Assembly (NCBI RefSeq): GCF_019320115.1
Contig: NC_089584.1
Location: forward strand, 99,249,792-99,313,791
Direction of reading: 5' to 3'
DNA length: 64,000 nt
Source: Miscanthus floridulus
Lineage: Eukaryota > Streptophyta > Magnoliopsida > Poales > Poaceae
This document shows positions 23,254-34,965 of this stretch, piece after piece. Position numbers and translations under genes: made by a program. Each line of letters opens with the position of its first letter. Positions within the stretch are counted from its first letter, which is position 1. The notes under the pieces were generated by a model, which made no database searches, was not told the DNA's origin, and saw only the letters and a program-made list of their open reading frames with translations.

Positions 23254-24613
23254 TGTTCCCTGCATGCGCGAGAACGTCTACTTAATGGTGGCTCTAGACC
23301 TCTAGTACCTGGCGCAAAGCGAACGGAAACGACTACACGACATCATTTCTACATTGGATCAAGCGTGTAACGATACATTAGACAGCCCACTTATGTCAAC
23401 TTGTTGGAACGGCATCGTTGGTGCCTTTGGCACTGATATCTTCTGCAACTCTTGTTGCTTTGTTTTTCATCCATATGATTAGTATGGTTACTGTTTTTTT
23501 TATAGCAACTACAAGTAAATCACACGTGCAAAAACGTCTTCTCCCGCACCACAAATTTTGCATTCAGGTGTAGTTGCTAGATTCTTGATTTTCAGCGCAC
23601 TAGCAGTAGTAGTAGGTATTAAGTTGAGCTCAGGACGCCAAACACCTTGATTTTAGAGGGCAGCTTCATAGAGAGCGTACACACACCTGTGAACTGTGAC
23701 CCTGTCATTCTTACTGTATCTATATGGATCGAAGACACAACAACTAATCCGGCTTTCACAAACAGCCCATCTGTACCACAAGTCCGCAAGGGGTCGTCGG
23801 TCGGACTCGGACCATTCTTGCCTTGTGTTGTACACCTACCACACGCCCCACAGGTATGGCAGTTTGATGGACCGAAGAATTGGCTGAATGAATAGCAGTA
23901 TAGCATCCAACCCTCTCAAAAGAAAATGGGACTGAATAGCATTTCTGTAAAACAAGAAACTTTATGGAGAATTTCTCGAGAAAAATATCTTAAGACATAT
24001 TTGGATGTTCATGTATTCACCTCAATTATATGTGTTGAGGTGGGTTAGCGTGGAATTTACATATGTAAAATCTGCTGCCTCCTTGTTTGAACTTTTTGAA
24101 ACATTGAGACAACCTGAACTGAAGACACACGTGTTCAAATCTGCACCGACAAATTCGAGCTACTCATCGACATAATTCAACACCAACCATCCACAAATTA
24201 TGTGGCTCATAAAGATCATGACGGTCCCCGTTTGTGGTACCAATTAATCAAGGGCTTTGCTATCAGCCACCAAAACGAGCTGCTATTAACAGCCCTCCTA
24301 GTCGGAAGCTACAAGCTAGTAACTGTCTAACTGCACGAGCAGGAGGCCATCGACAGACGAGAGCAGCGTGGATAGAATGGGATCAAGTGTGCTGTGTGGT
24401 AGTGAGCGCCCAGGATAGGCTTCGACCTTCGAGCGAACTGCAAGTAGCACTTGCCCTCGTTTAATTGCATACACATAAATTCTCTCCCTCCGAACAAACA
24501 CAACCTGCCGAGAAGTTCTGCTTGGCCTTTTAATCTTGGTGTACTTCAATTTTTTGTTTCTTGGACTCTTCTTCTTGTAAGGTTGCGTCCTGAGCTTCTG
24601 ATTGGAGGCCGCC

Positions 24614-26637
24614 ATGGATGAGGTCCCGGGAAGAAGTAGCTCCGTGAGAGCTACAAGGAGCATCTTTGGCGAAAGCATCGGTGGGAGGAAGCCGGAGACG
24701 AACAGGGCAAGGAATGTTCTAGGACAAGAGGTAACTTAACTCATTTCTGAACGTTTCTTCAGAATAGTAGTAAAGCACTGTTCGATTGAATTTCATAGCG
24801 GTCTTTCCAAATCAAAATTGCGTTTCATCATATTCCTAAACTGTAAACACCTCGGTGCATGCAGAATTTGTCACCAGAGATCAAGCAGCTAGCAAAATCC
24901 AGCATGGATAAGCTGAATGAACGCAAGGCCGCCGTGAACAGAGAAAGAGCCGGCGCTGAGTCCGAGCTGTCGAGGGCGCGCGCCATGGTGAAGGAGCTGG
25001 AGCGCCAAATCGAGCAGACCAAGGCCAGGGCGTCGTCCAAGAGGTCAGAGCCCCACGCATTGCCGTCGACCAGGGCAAGCAAGAAGGGACCGGATGCGCC
25101 GAGCTCTCAGGAGGAGCGCGACGCTGCCGAGTACGCGGAGGTGTCGCGGGAGCTGGACCGTGCCAGGCGGGAGCTGCTCAGGCTGCGGCTGGAGGTGAAG
25201 TCCGCGGCGGAGGCCAAGGCCAAGGCCGAGAGCGACATCGTGGCGTCGGCGATAAACATCCAGTCCAACCTGCGCGCTGCCGACGAGATGAAGCGGCTGG
25301 TGGACGAGGCGAACGAGGAGCACGTCCTGGTGGAGCTCGCGCGCATCGAGGCCGAGCGGGAGCACCGCGAGATCGACGCCCAGCGGCGCGCCGAGGCCGA
25401 GCGGTTTGCTCGGGAGATGGAGGCCACCAGGGCCAAGATCGAGGCGCTGCGGAAGGACGTGAGCCGCGCGCGGGAGATGGAGGCCAAGCTCGCCGTGACG
25501 AACGCCGACGTGGAGGTCCTGCAGGCCGAGATGGAGCTGGTCCGCGCCATGGAGAGGAACAGTGTCAAGAACGACGACACTGCCGGTGCGGAGGCTGAGG
25601 CGAGGCGGAAGAAAGAAGAGGATCAGGACAAGGCACTGCTGCAGACCGCGGAGGCCGAGCTGGACGCGGCCAAGAAGGAGCTGGAGAACATCAAGGCCGG
25701 GAGCTTCCAGTTCATGACGTCCATGGACAGCACGCGCACCGAGATCATGCGAGTCTCCGAGGAGGTGAACCGGCTCAAGGTGCAGGAGAAGGAGGCGGAC
25801 GCGCAGGTGCAGCAGCTGAACGCCAAGCTGCTGAAGGCGAGGGCCCGGTTGGAGGCCCTCACGGCGACTAACGAGCGGTCCACGGCGATCGTTTCAAATA
25901 TGACGTCGGCACTGCAGCAGCTGCGGGACGAGAAAGAGGCGGCGAGGAAAGAGGAGGAACTGACCGAGCTTGAGCAGCTGTGCGTGCGCGCCGAGACCGA
26001 GAACGTGAACGCCGAGATCGCCGTGACCGAGGCACGGATACAGCAGTCTGTGAAAGAGCTCGAGGCGGCGAAGGCGGCCGAGGCCAAGGCGATGAAGAAG
26101 CTGAAGGCCGCCGTGGAAGGCACAATGCAGGCGAGGGCGTCACAGGGGTCGAGGACCATAACCATCTCGCGGTTCGAGTACGAGTACCTGAGCGGGCGCG
26201 CGGCGCTGGTCCGCGTGGTGGCCGACAAGAAGGTGTCCGCGGCGCAGGCGTGGGTGCAGGCGCTCAAGGCCGGCGAGAAGGAGCTGGCGGCGCGCGCGGA
26301 GGCCGCGGAGCGCGTCACAGCCGAGCTGCGCGCCAGGGAGGCCGAGGCGGCGGCGGAGGCGGAGAGAGCGGCGGGCGAGCAGAAGGCGCTGGAGCAGCAG
26401 CTGTACGACCTGAACGCGGCGGCGGAGCGGGACGGGCTGCTGTGCGCGTACCCGCGGCGGCGGTCGACCAGGGTGTCGGCGACGATGCGAAGGGCGAGGG
26501 CGCGGCGGTCGTCCGTATCATCATCGGCGGGGATCCGGAACCCGCGGACGCCGTCGTTCACCATCAAGAGGAAGAAGAAGGTGATGCCCAGCCTCTTCAA
26601 GCTCATCAAGCAGAGGAAAGACAATAGCGCGGGCTGA
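24614..26637 (+). CDS. WEB-family coiled-coil protein, two exons
   Basis: Exon 1 is 24614-24730 (39 codons, MDEVPGRSSSVRATRSIFGE), exon 2 is 24865-26637 (590 codons plus TGA), with a 134-bp GT-AG intron, giving 629 residues. After a short N-terminus, residues of about 40-530 are almost continuous coiled coil rich in Ala, Glu and Lys. Around residue 470 the segment ISRFEYEYLSGRAALVRVVA corresponds to the conserved block of WEB/DUF827 proteins. The C-terminus is basic (FTIKRKKKVMPSLFKLIKQR). WEB proteins include WEB1 and PMI2 of Arabidopsis, cytoplasmic partners in chloroplast photorelocation through cp-actin filaments; whether this member acts there is inference. ATG context is good and there are no lesions. 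Very high GC in exon 2 is normal for grass genes. Confidence 0.85.
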
Positions 26638-27141
26638 GAGATGAATGAGCCTCGCCCTCGCCAGAGAAAAATGCATTTGTCAGCTTTGCTGCTTGTTCAT
26701 GTCGTGTCAGGCTCAAGCGTCGCTGCGGTGCAAAATGTACAAAGTTGGCTTCTTGCCCGTGCTTAGCAATGGAAGCCATAAAATATGGAAATTCCACCGT
26801 GTCTCACAACTGTAATTTTACTTGATCAGCATCAAAATAGTCTATGAATCTATGATCCAGCGCACATTCCATAAAAATAAGATAAGCTGTTATACATTTC
26901 AAAAATAGTCTACCATGAGCTGGACGCGGCCAAGAAGGAGCTGGACGCGGCCAAGCATTTGCGGCGACACCACGTAGTGTGGCGTGAAAAATCACTGCCT
27001 CGACTGTGGCAAGAATACACGCTGCAATGAACTACTAAAATGGTTGTGGAGTGTCTAACATTAATTGCCAATGGGATATACTGCAATAAACTACTAAAAT
27101 GGCTGTGGAGTGTCTAACATTAAATATACCAATGTGATAGA
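26638..27141. other. WEB 3' flank with small duplications
   Basis: The 3' untranslated region probably ends before about 26820. At 26917-26955 there is a short copy of WEB coding sequence (matching 25657-25685) tandemly repeated at 21-bp spacing. A 59-bp direct duplication occupies 27022-27138 (CTGCAATRAACTACTAAAAT core). Nothing else was recognised. Confidence 0.6.
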
Positions 27142-27280
27142 GGTCCCATTCGGCTCGCTGAAGCTTAACTGAATTAGTTGAAAAACATTGTTCTGACAGA
27201 ATTGTTGTGAAAGAAAAACACGGTTTCGGCTAAAAAAACAAGCTAAATAGTACAGATTATAAGGTAAGCCGAACGGGCTC
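27142..27280. mobile_element. Tourist-like MITE, GGCCCCGTTCGGCT family, copy 2
   Basis: Ends GGTCCCATTCGGCT and AGCCGAACGGGCTC, with interior AAAAACATTGTTCTG and GTGAAAGAAAAACACGG shared with the other copies. It is more diverged than copy 3. Confidence 0.75.
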
Positions 27281-27555
27281 AGAGTCAAGAATTCTGACCA
27301 CAGCCAATGATACCAGTTAGCGAGGATTGCTCCACCACTATAGTTGGCCAAACAGGCCGCCCGGCACGGCACTAGTATGGGCACGGCACTAGCACAGGCA
27401 CAGCACTACGCGACATGGTAGACTAGCCGTGGCGTGCCTGTTAGTGCCGCCATGCCGAGGTATCGGCCCAGGCACGGCACTATCAGGTCTTAGCCGTGCC
27501 GTGCCGTGCCACTGGGCACGGCGGCCCAGCAGTGCCCATGCCAGTACTGGCACTA

Positions 27556-27700
27556 TAAGGCCCCGTTCGCTGGTCTGAACTTTGGCTGAAACTGGCTGAA
27601 AAACATTGTTCCGGCTGAATTGTTGTGAGAGAAAAACACTGTTCCGGCTGAAAAAACAAGCCGAACAAGCCAAACTTTAAGACAAGCGAACGGGGCCTAA
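27556..27700. mobile_element. Tourist-like MITE, GGCCCCGTTCGGCT family, copy 3
   Basis: The element 27559-27697 (139 bp) has ends GGCCCCGTTCGCT and AGCGAACGGGGCC. It is flanked by TAA at 27556-27558 and 27698-27700. It is the best-preserved copy here and sits inside the 3' subterminal region of the Ac-like hAT element. Confidence 0.9.
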
Positions 27701-28125
27701 GTGGCCAACACCTCAAACTGATCAGAATATCAGGGACAATAACTTCATCATCTCAATCTTAAGTTACATGTTCTTAAAGTATCAGAATATCACAATAACT
27801 TCATCATCTCAATCTTAACTTCATCATCAGAATATCAGAGAACTTATCAAAGACTCAAAGTTACATGTTCACATAGAATTGATATTAACTTGATCACTGA
27901 AACGCATAGATCACATAATCACACAAACACAAAAAGAGATAACAAAATAATATTTTATTGAGAGTTTTAGTGCAATGGCTGCCTCATTAAAAACCTATCT
28001 AGATAAAACTCACCCTTATGAGAAACCCTAGCCAGAAAAAAGAGTACAACCCAGCTCCAATTATAAAGTTCATCAAAGTCCAGTCCATAGTCCATAATTT
28101 TACAGTCTCATTATATAAATGATAA

Positions 28126-30370
28126 CTAATCAAGATAAAGTTCTTCAAATGCTTCTTCAAGCTCCTTGTCCTCCACCATGTGTTGCAGCCGAGCTTCAGC
28201 AGCCTCCCAATCTTTGATGCAATTCAGCATCTCCACCATTTCAGGCTTTAGCTTCCTCCGCCGCTCCTCGATGATCCTATCAGTCATACTAAAAGTGGAC
28301 TCTAAAGATATGGTTGAAACATGAACAGTTAAAATATCTTTAGTCATGATTGACAGCACTGGATATGTGAGTTCGTGCTGATGCCACCAGTCCAAGATGT
28401 TAAAATCATCATCTAAATGGTTCACAGTGTCACAGTCCAAGTAAGAAACAAGTTCAGAAACATTAGAACCTGAAGAACTTGCAGCCTGCAGCAGGGCATT
28501 TGCAGATGTATCTCTAGCCATGATTAGAGTAACCGCTGCAGTATGCATACCACCAGCACCACCAACATCACCATCATCATCATAAATTTCATCCCAAGCA
28601 GACTTTTTTTACCAGATAGGTTAGGAGGGGCAATCCTCCTCAACCTAACACCTCCATATTTCTCCTCATACTTATTGTAGACATCAGTAAGTCGAGCTCT
28701 AGTGCTAACCTGGTAAGCACTATAATATGTACTAGTAAGGGTACCCAACCTCCTAAGCACTCTAATGAAACCTTTTATTTTAACTCTGGGTCCAGGATGA
28801 ATGCAAAAGAATAGAGCAAAGGTATGTCCCTCTAGTATTTATTATATTTGTCTATCATAGGTTGAACCATAGGTCTGATGTGATTATCATTAGCATAATT
28901 ATTTAGGTGCATAGCAATCTTAACAAGATAATGAATCATGAGTGGAGATGTAGGATAGTACACACCAGACAATGCAATTGTAGCATCATAAAACAGTTCA
29001 AGAAATTTAAGCACTTTTTCTGCCATAGCCCAATGGTCATCAGTTAAAAGCAACTGGCCACCTTCAGCCCTAGGATATTGAGCATGGATGAAAGTAGTGA
29101 ATGAGACCTTATGTGGAAACAAATGCTTAAGCATTAGGTATGTAGAATTCCACCTAACTTCCATGTCTAGTTGAAACTTTCTAGGCCTAACACCAGTGGT
29201 AATGTAGTAACTTTTATATGCAGCAATTCTCTGGTTAGATGAGTTTAAGAAAGATATTGCAATTCTAAATTTTTCAAACAAAGGCTTAAGAGCAGTTAGG
29301 GCCTTCTTAACAATCAGATTGATAATGTGACATACACAACGCTGATGCAAGAACATACAATTAACTGCATTATCTAAATCATCACTATCATTAGATGATG
29401 CATTGACCACAACTTCAATACCAAGATATTTAGAAAGAACAGGTCTAAGTTTTTGCATGGCTGATACATTAGATGATGCATTGTCCAAAGTAACAGCAAA
29501 TACTTTTCCAGTCAAACCATAATTAGCAAGCACAGATGCAACAAGATCAGCAATGTTTTGTCCATTGTAGGAACAATCAATAAGCCTAAGACCAAACACT
29601 CTCTTCTCTAGTTGCCAATCAGAGTTTATGTAGTGAGCAACAACACTAAGATAGTCCTCTTTGGCATTACCAGACCAAATATCAGAGGTTAGACACACAC
29701 AATTAACGCTAACAGAACTAACAGTGTCAACAAGCTTAGCCTTCCAATCAGTAAAGTATTTAAGCATGCCTCTAGTGGTGGTTTGCCTAGAGACTGAAAC
29801 AAATTTAGGATTATGAGCAGTTCTAATGTATTCTTCAAATGCATATGATTCTCCCAAAGAGATAGGAACATCAAGCCTAGCAAGCAATCGAACCAGTTGA
29901 GTACGAGCAACAATAGGACAGTACTCCCAATTATGCATACTACCATTAGGATTAAAAGAGATCTCTGACTAAGACATGCGAGTTTTTTCACACCTCCTAG
30001 GGCATTTATCCCTATGCCAGGTGAGGTGACCAGTGCCACCACTAGAGTGCCTAGAGTATTCCTTAGAGCAATGGATGCACTTTGCTCCATACCTGACCTT
30101 CTTACCATTCTCTATTTTGAAGAGTTTCTTGAAATGAAGCCACACTACCGAGGTAGAGGGATATGACCGCTTGCTGTTATTCTCTTCCCCGTCCACTGCT
30201 TGATCATCGCAGGGCTCGAGGACGATGGGAGCTTGAACGTTATGGTCGAATAGCTCTGCAGCGTCCTCACGTAGGTCATCCTCGTCATCATCTCTGGCCA
30301 ACCCGCACAACCGCCTCTCTTGGTTGGAACCGACCTCAAGCGTCTCGTCGTCGGATCCAGCCATCGCCAC
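28126..30370 (-). pseudogene. Ac-like hAT transposase with BED zinc finger, broken
   Basis: Read from ATG at 30370. An acidic N-terminus is followed by a BED zinc finger (VVWLHFKKLFKI, then CIHCSKEYS and HLTWHRDKC, about residues 75-125). The catalytic region comes next (CVCLTSDIWSGNAKEDYLSV with an expected acidic residue; CVCHIINLIV). The hAT C-terminal dimerisation region ends the protein (LDWWHQHELTYPVLSIM, then SLESTFSMTDRIIEERRRKL), with the stop at 28126. Breaks are TAG at 29971-29969 (RMS*SEISF, probably Gln), TAG at 28834-28832 (NKY*RDIPLLYSF, probably Trp), and a frameshift in the A7 run near 28600 before SAWDEIYDD. Restoring them gives a normal transposase layout, so decay is recent. 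BED-hAT transposases cut and paste elements in the nucleus. Confidence 0.85.
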
Positions 30371-30550
30371 TCGTCAATGCCTCGGTCCCTCAATAGCTTC
30401 AGATAAAACAGAGCAAGGGTTAGTAGAGATCAAGGGTTAGGGTTAGGGATTGAGCAAGGGTTAGGTCGATGACGACTTCCCTTCAAAGCCAGAGCACCAG
30501 AGTCATCGATGAGGTCGACGAGGCACGGATTCGGTGAGGTCGACGACGAG

Positions 30551-31365
30551 GGATGGATCCAGAGAGGAAACTGACGGATCCAGCGAGGTCGATGATGAAT
30601 TCGACGAGGACAAAGCGAGATCAAGGGTTAGGGTTAGGGATTGAGCAAGGGTTAGGGTTAGGGATTGTGCCAATGCCGGCCAGCGGTGGCTCCAGAGGCC
30701 ACCGGAGAGCGAGAAGAAGAGAGGAAGTCAGAGGCGAGAGAGGAGAGCGAGTTGCCGACGCGACAACGCCGACTCACTGAGAGAGGAGAGCAAATGAATT
30801 AGGGCGACAAAGCGAGATGCGGCTGGCCGACCTATATGGGTTTTATACCCCCTATTCCAATGGCTGGATCCAACGGTCCGATGGGAGCGAGGCCGGAGAT
30901 CCGATGGATCCAGCGAGGAAACCGACGGATCTAGCGAGGTCGATGATGGATCCGATGAGGTCGACGACGGATCCGGCGAGGTCGACGACGGATCCGGCGA
31001 GGACGAAGCGAGATCAAGGGTTAGGGTTAGGGATTGAGCTAGGGTTAGGGTTAGGGATTGTGACAGTGCCGGCCAGCAGTGGCTCTAGAGGCCATTGGAG
31101 AGCGAGAAGAAGAGAGGAAGTCAGTGGCGAGAGAGGAGAGCGAGTCACCGATGCGGCTACGCTGACTCGCCGAGAGAGGAGAGCGAGACGAGAGAGGAGC
31201 GGGCGAGACGGCGCTGCGGGGGAGAGCCGAGAGCGAGGCGAGATAGTGAGAGCAAATGAATTAGGGCGACGGAGCGAGACGCGGCCGGCCGGGCAGGACG
31301 GGCGATTTTATACCCCCTATTCCAATGGCCGGATCCAACAGTCCGATGGGAGTGAGGCCGGAGAT
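30551..31365. repeat. Tandemly duplicated promoter-leader of hAT transposase
   Basis: Two units (about 30551-30903 and 30904-31365) repeat the same order: GGATCCAGCGAGG blocks, AGGGTTAGGGTTAGGG motifs, GAGAGCGAGAAGAAGAGAGG, then TTTTATACCCCCTATTCCAA. On the transposase strand the last block contains a TATA box (TATAAAA at 30847-30841 and 31312-31306), so each unit carries a promoter. The second unit has an extra GAGACG-rich stretch. Confidence 0.75.
30841..30847 (-). promoter_or_regulatory. Proximal TATA box of hAT transposase
   Basis: GGGGTATAAAA on the minus strand, about 470 bp upstream of the transposase ATG. A second identical TATA lies at 31312-31306 in the duplicated unit. Confidence 0.5.
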
Positions 31366-31571
31366 CCAACAGTGACGAGGCGTGCTGCTGTCGGGTCAGC
31401 CCATACAGCGTGCCATGCCCGGGCCGGCACTACGGGCCAGAATGGCGGCCCAGGCACGGCACTAAGGCAGGGCCGTACCAGGCACTGGCACGAAGGCCGT
31501 TGGGCCGGGCTGTTCCTGGGCAGTGCTATTTAGTGTCGTGCTTGGGCCAGCCCGTAGTATACCCACCACTG

Positions 31572-32446
31572 TGCAAGACAGAGAGGACTTTCTCCATGTC
31601 ATTTCATTGTACTAGACACTGGTAAATCTTTTACTGGGACTTGTTCTCCATTGCATCCCACTGTAGCATATCCTATTGTAGCATAGAGGTATTTTTTCCC
31701 AACTGTAGCATAGAGGTACGGAGTATATAACTTTGTAAGCAACCTTATCTTGAGTTCAGAAAGGAGCTCGTCCTCGTCATAATCATTATGTTTTGAAAAC
31801 TATGTAGCTGTTAATTGGAGTTGAGAAATTTTCAAGAAATCTGTTGCGAAAGAACATTTTGTTAGACTGGTTTTACCAACAACAAAATTTTGAAACATTT
31901 GTTAGACAACTTTGCCAAACCATCTATTTCTTTGGAGGGGCAAAATGATCGGAGCCTTTTTCTTCAAACAAAAGAAAAAAAATGCCCCTGACTTCATATA
32001 AAGAACTTTTTTCAATGTTTGCTAACAAACATATCTACTTTACCAAATCACAATTATGAGTTATAACAGGATGCACAAACTCAAGAAGTCAGCTTGCGTT
32101 ATCAAGTTGTCCCAAGAAGATGCAGGTTTTTAATTAAAAAGGGAAATAAACAGATCTCGTCAGGCAATGCCAATTCCATTGTCGATTCTTGGAACCTATG
32201 TCCCCTTTACATGTAATAATGATTTAATATCCTAAACATGGAAATTGATGATAAACCACCTTTTTGCCTAAACCAAAAATATCAACATAAAACATGGAGG
32301 TTGGATTGCATTTTTTTTTGAACTTCTAAAGTAAAAAAAGAAAGTAAATATTTAGAGAAATTCGCTAGTCAACTCAATGTCCCGGTGAGCGAAAAAAATC
32401 CTTGCGGCCCTTGTTTGAAAGCCGAAGTCAAATTTTCCTTGTATAC
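31572..32446. other. Intergenic, nothing recognised
   Basis: AT-rich, with a short repeated TGTAGCATAGAGGTA near 31680 and 31700. No gene or clear element was found. Confidence 0.5.
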
Positions 32447-34965
32447 TAAGAGAAAATTACTTTCTTAGCCCTAAAAGAGTTGTGCTTTCTTTCTTGGTCC
32501 TTTTTGTTTTGACCTTTCCTATTTGGCCCGAATACAAAATTTCATTCCTTTCTTGGTCCTTCCGTCCAATCCGTTTGTCTCTACTGTGAACCAGCCCTTT
32601 GGAGCAACGCGAGAAGACCAAAATACCCTTACATGTTTGTGTTTCTGGTTGCGATGAAGCACAGCTGCTCATAGTCATGACTTCACGACTCGTATATGCG
32701 GACGTGCACGGGTCCGGCGGCAAAACCCTAGCCTCCACTTCCGGTGATGGAGAAGGGCGCCACCCACGAGCTCCCGCGGGCGGCCAGGCCGGCTCCAAAT
32801 ATACCTCGACGCCACAGCACGGCGCCTAGGTTGGTCGCGGCCGCCCGAGTTGCCCGCGCGGGCCTGGGCGCTGCCTCGGGGGTGGTCGGCGCTGCGAGCC
32901 AAGGCGTAGGCTCGGGGCTAGCCGCCGCCGCGAGCAACCGAGGAGACATAGGCCTGGCGACTGACGCGAGCCAGGGAGGCCCCATGATGGCCGGCGCGAG
33001 CCAGGGCACCCCCAAGGGCCTAGCGGCTAGCGCGACCCAGGAGTCCAGCACGGGGATGACGACATTGTAGCCCAGACGTCCCAAGCGGCTAATGGACAGG
33101 CTTCACACGTGACCAACATAGACGACGATGACAATGAATTGCTTCGAGGGTGAGTCTAGCATGGATGTGATTTGTCAGATTCCTTGTGTTAACAGATTCG
33201 ATTCTAGTTTCAAGTTGGAAATCAAATTGTTGGGCAACGATAAGAGATGTAGAAAGGATGTCAAATGTGTTTAGCTTTGAGATGGTTGTGGATTTAGATA
33301 GAACAAATTACAAGGATTTGGTAGAATCAGTTGTAGAGAACTATCCTCCAGGTTATATCGAAGTAGCTCATATTTAATACTATGATGAAGCTTTAAAAAC
33401 CTTCCTTGAAATAAAATCTGACCAAGAGTTAATGTCTATGTTTGGTAAGCACTGCAAGAGCAAGGTTATCATCATGTTCATTGTATAGCGAGGTCCTTCT
33501 AGTCTATATGAGCCAATAGCCAACCCAAAAACAACATAGAGCCTGATGAGGACGATCACCTTAGAAACCCTGCAACCACAGAATGAACATAGAATGAACA
33601 TGTAGGTGTAGATGAAGAGGCAATGTACTTAGAGAATGTACCAAAGAATGCAATACATGTTGTTAAATCCAATGCATCTATTGTTTTGTAGGGGACCACC
33701 AAAGAAGAGGGCCAAATCTGCCCAAAGTTCTATTGTTCCTTTGGAGGAAGATGCATCGACGGCATCCATGTCTTTTCCACCAAGGTTTGCAATTTATTAC
33801 TTCCTCTATTTGTTATTTCAAACTTGTCATAAATTTTAAATATGGGCTTTGTCCCTCTAGTCAAAACTTGAAAACAGCAACTAATAAAAATAGAACTAGC
33901 AATGATTGTACTCCGGAAGCATCTAGAAGGTAATTGACACTAGTGCTAAAATTTTGTGTTACAATTAATGGCAACTTGGTTAGGTGACTAAATAGATGCT
34001 CTCTATCATCACAGCCAAAGCTTGGTGATTTCAAGTAAGACTAAGGGAAACCATAATAAATCTAACTCTAGACCTATCCAGAAGATATTTTTTCCTAATT
34101 CTAAAGTTTTTTCTGTTTGACTATTTTATATTGAACTAACACCATTTGTTGCTAAAATTGAATGTTTATAGGTCAAGCAGTGGCTCAAATTAGCTTGAAG
34201 CGCTTTCCATCGAGTATCCCTCACACATAGAACAACCCATGAAGGCTAAGGGTAAAAAGAAGTTGAAATCCACAAAGAAGAAGCAAGGGCTAGGTACAAA
34301 GGATGCTAACACTTTAAATGTGCCACTTGATGATGATCCCTCCATGAGTACTATAAGCAAAAAAAAAACAATCACCTATCCCCGCAATGAGTACAAGAAG
34401 AAGCAAGAAGGCTTAGCCTTTGTTTTTTTATATGCATGTTCTCTCATATGCGATGCCATGTACTGCATGTTGACTTGGCTTGGTTAATGTGAGCCAATGT
34501 ATGTGAACTTAGACATCTGGTGTACCTATGTGTGCACCTTGTTCATGTATGACCTCAACCTGCTTAATGTTCCATCTATTGATTTATCATCATTGTGTAT
34601 GTGTGCACTTGGATTGCAATTGTGGATTTTATATGCATTTTAAATTGTCGATGTGATGTATGTCATGTGCAAATATAGAAAAAAATAATGATTCCATGCT
34701 TAAAAATATATTTTATCTTATTTTGGAAAATTATTGATACTAGGCAGCCTAAAAGACCTGTATGGCGACTGTTGTACGTTGTCTTTGGCGTTAGGGGTAA
34801 AAGGGTAATTTTGCATATAAGTTAACACTGTTTGAGCCTCGAACTAACGGAAGGGCCAAAAAAGGAATCGAATTTAGTTTTGAGGCCAAATAGGAAAGTT
34901 CAAAAAAAAGGGCCAAGAAAAGAAAACACAACTTTTTTTAGGACCAATGAAGTAATTTTCTCTTA
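32447..34965 (+). mobile_element. Mutator-like element, deletion derivative, long TIRs
   Basis: TAAGAGAAAATTAC at 32447 is mirrored by GTAATTTTCTCTTA ending 34965. Similarity continues for roughly 130-150 bp on each side (for example TTTCTTGGTCC / GGGCCAAGAAAAG and TTCCTATTTGGCC / GGCCAAATAGGAAA). Long TIRs plus a MuDR-type N-terminal remnant (33186-33545) identify a Mutator-like element. The catalytic core of the transposase is absent. A GC-rich block (32800-33070) does not belong to known MULE coding sequence and may be captured DNA. A 9-bp target duplication is not evident. Confidence 0.75.
33186..33545 (+). pseudogene. MuDR-type transposase N-terminal remnant
   Basis: Reads CWATIRDVERMSNVFSFEMV, ENYPPGYIEVAHI, a TAA stop (33375-33377), YYDEALKTFLEIKSDQELMS and MFGKHCKSKVIIMF, then a TAG and further decay. 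This is the PB1-like N-terminal region found in grass Mutator-like transposases. The stop sits where homologues have Gln, so CAA or CAG probably mutated. The downstream basic stretch at 34239-34300 (KAKGKKKLKSTKKK) may be the C-terminal tail. No MULE catalytic domain or SWIM finger is present. Confidence 0.65.

Larger units (their letters stand above)
22705..24613. other. Upstream region of WEB gene, small repeats only
   Basis: Holds an imperfect 120-bp tandem repeat (22840-23075), a MITE of about 190 bp (23062-23253) and a partial MITE (23998-24063, related to the element at 54146). A short open frame at 23647-23895 has no recognisable family and is not called. The last few hundred bases should contain the WEB promoter and leader; no clear TATA box was identified. 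Confidence 0.5.
27341..31571 (-). mobile_element. Ac-like hAT element, about 4.2 kb
   Basis: A degenerate BED/hAT transposase (30370-28126, minus strand) is flanked by GC-rich subterminal regions full of GGCACGGCAC or GTGCCGTGCC motifs (27360-27550 and 31385-31560), as in Ac-like hAT elements. The right end is probably CCCACCACTG at 31571; the left end is near TAGTTGGCC at 27341. CACCACTA (27333-27340) and CACCACTG (31564-31571) are similar, so the exact boundary and target duplication are uncertain. A TAA-flanked MITE is nested at 27559-27697. Confidence 0.7.

Noticed and set aside
25623..26624. 333-codon open frame on the minus strand
   Set aside because: Shadow of the GC-rich WEB coding exon; Ser/Ala-rich low-complexity translation with no family motifs.
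30425..31060. Interstitial telomere from GGTTAGGGTTAGGG motifs
   Set aside because: Plant telomeres are TTTAGGG; these are short TTAGGG-like runs inside a promoter unit.
30817..31533. 238-codon plus-strand frame
   Set aside because: Arises from the duplicated hAT promoter units, low complexity and on the strand opposite to the transposase.
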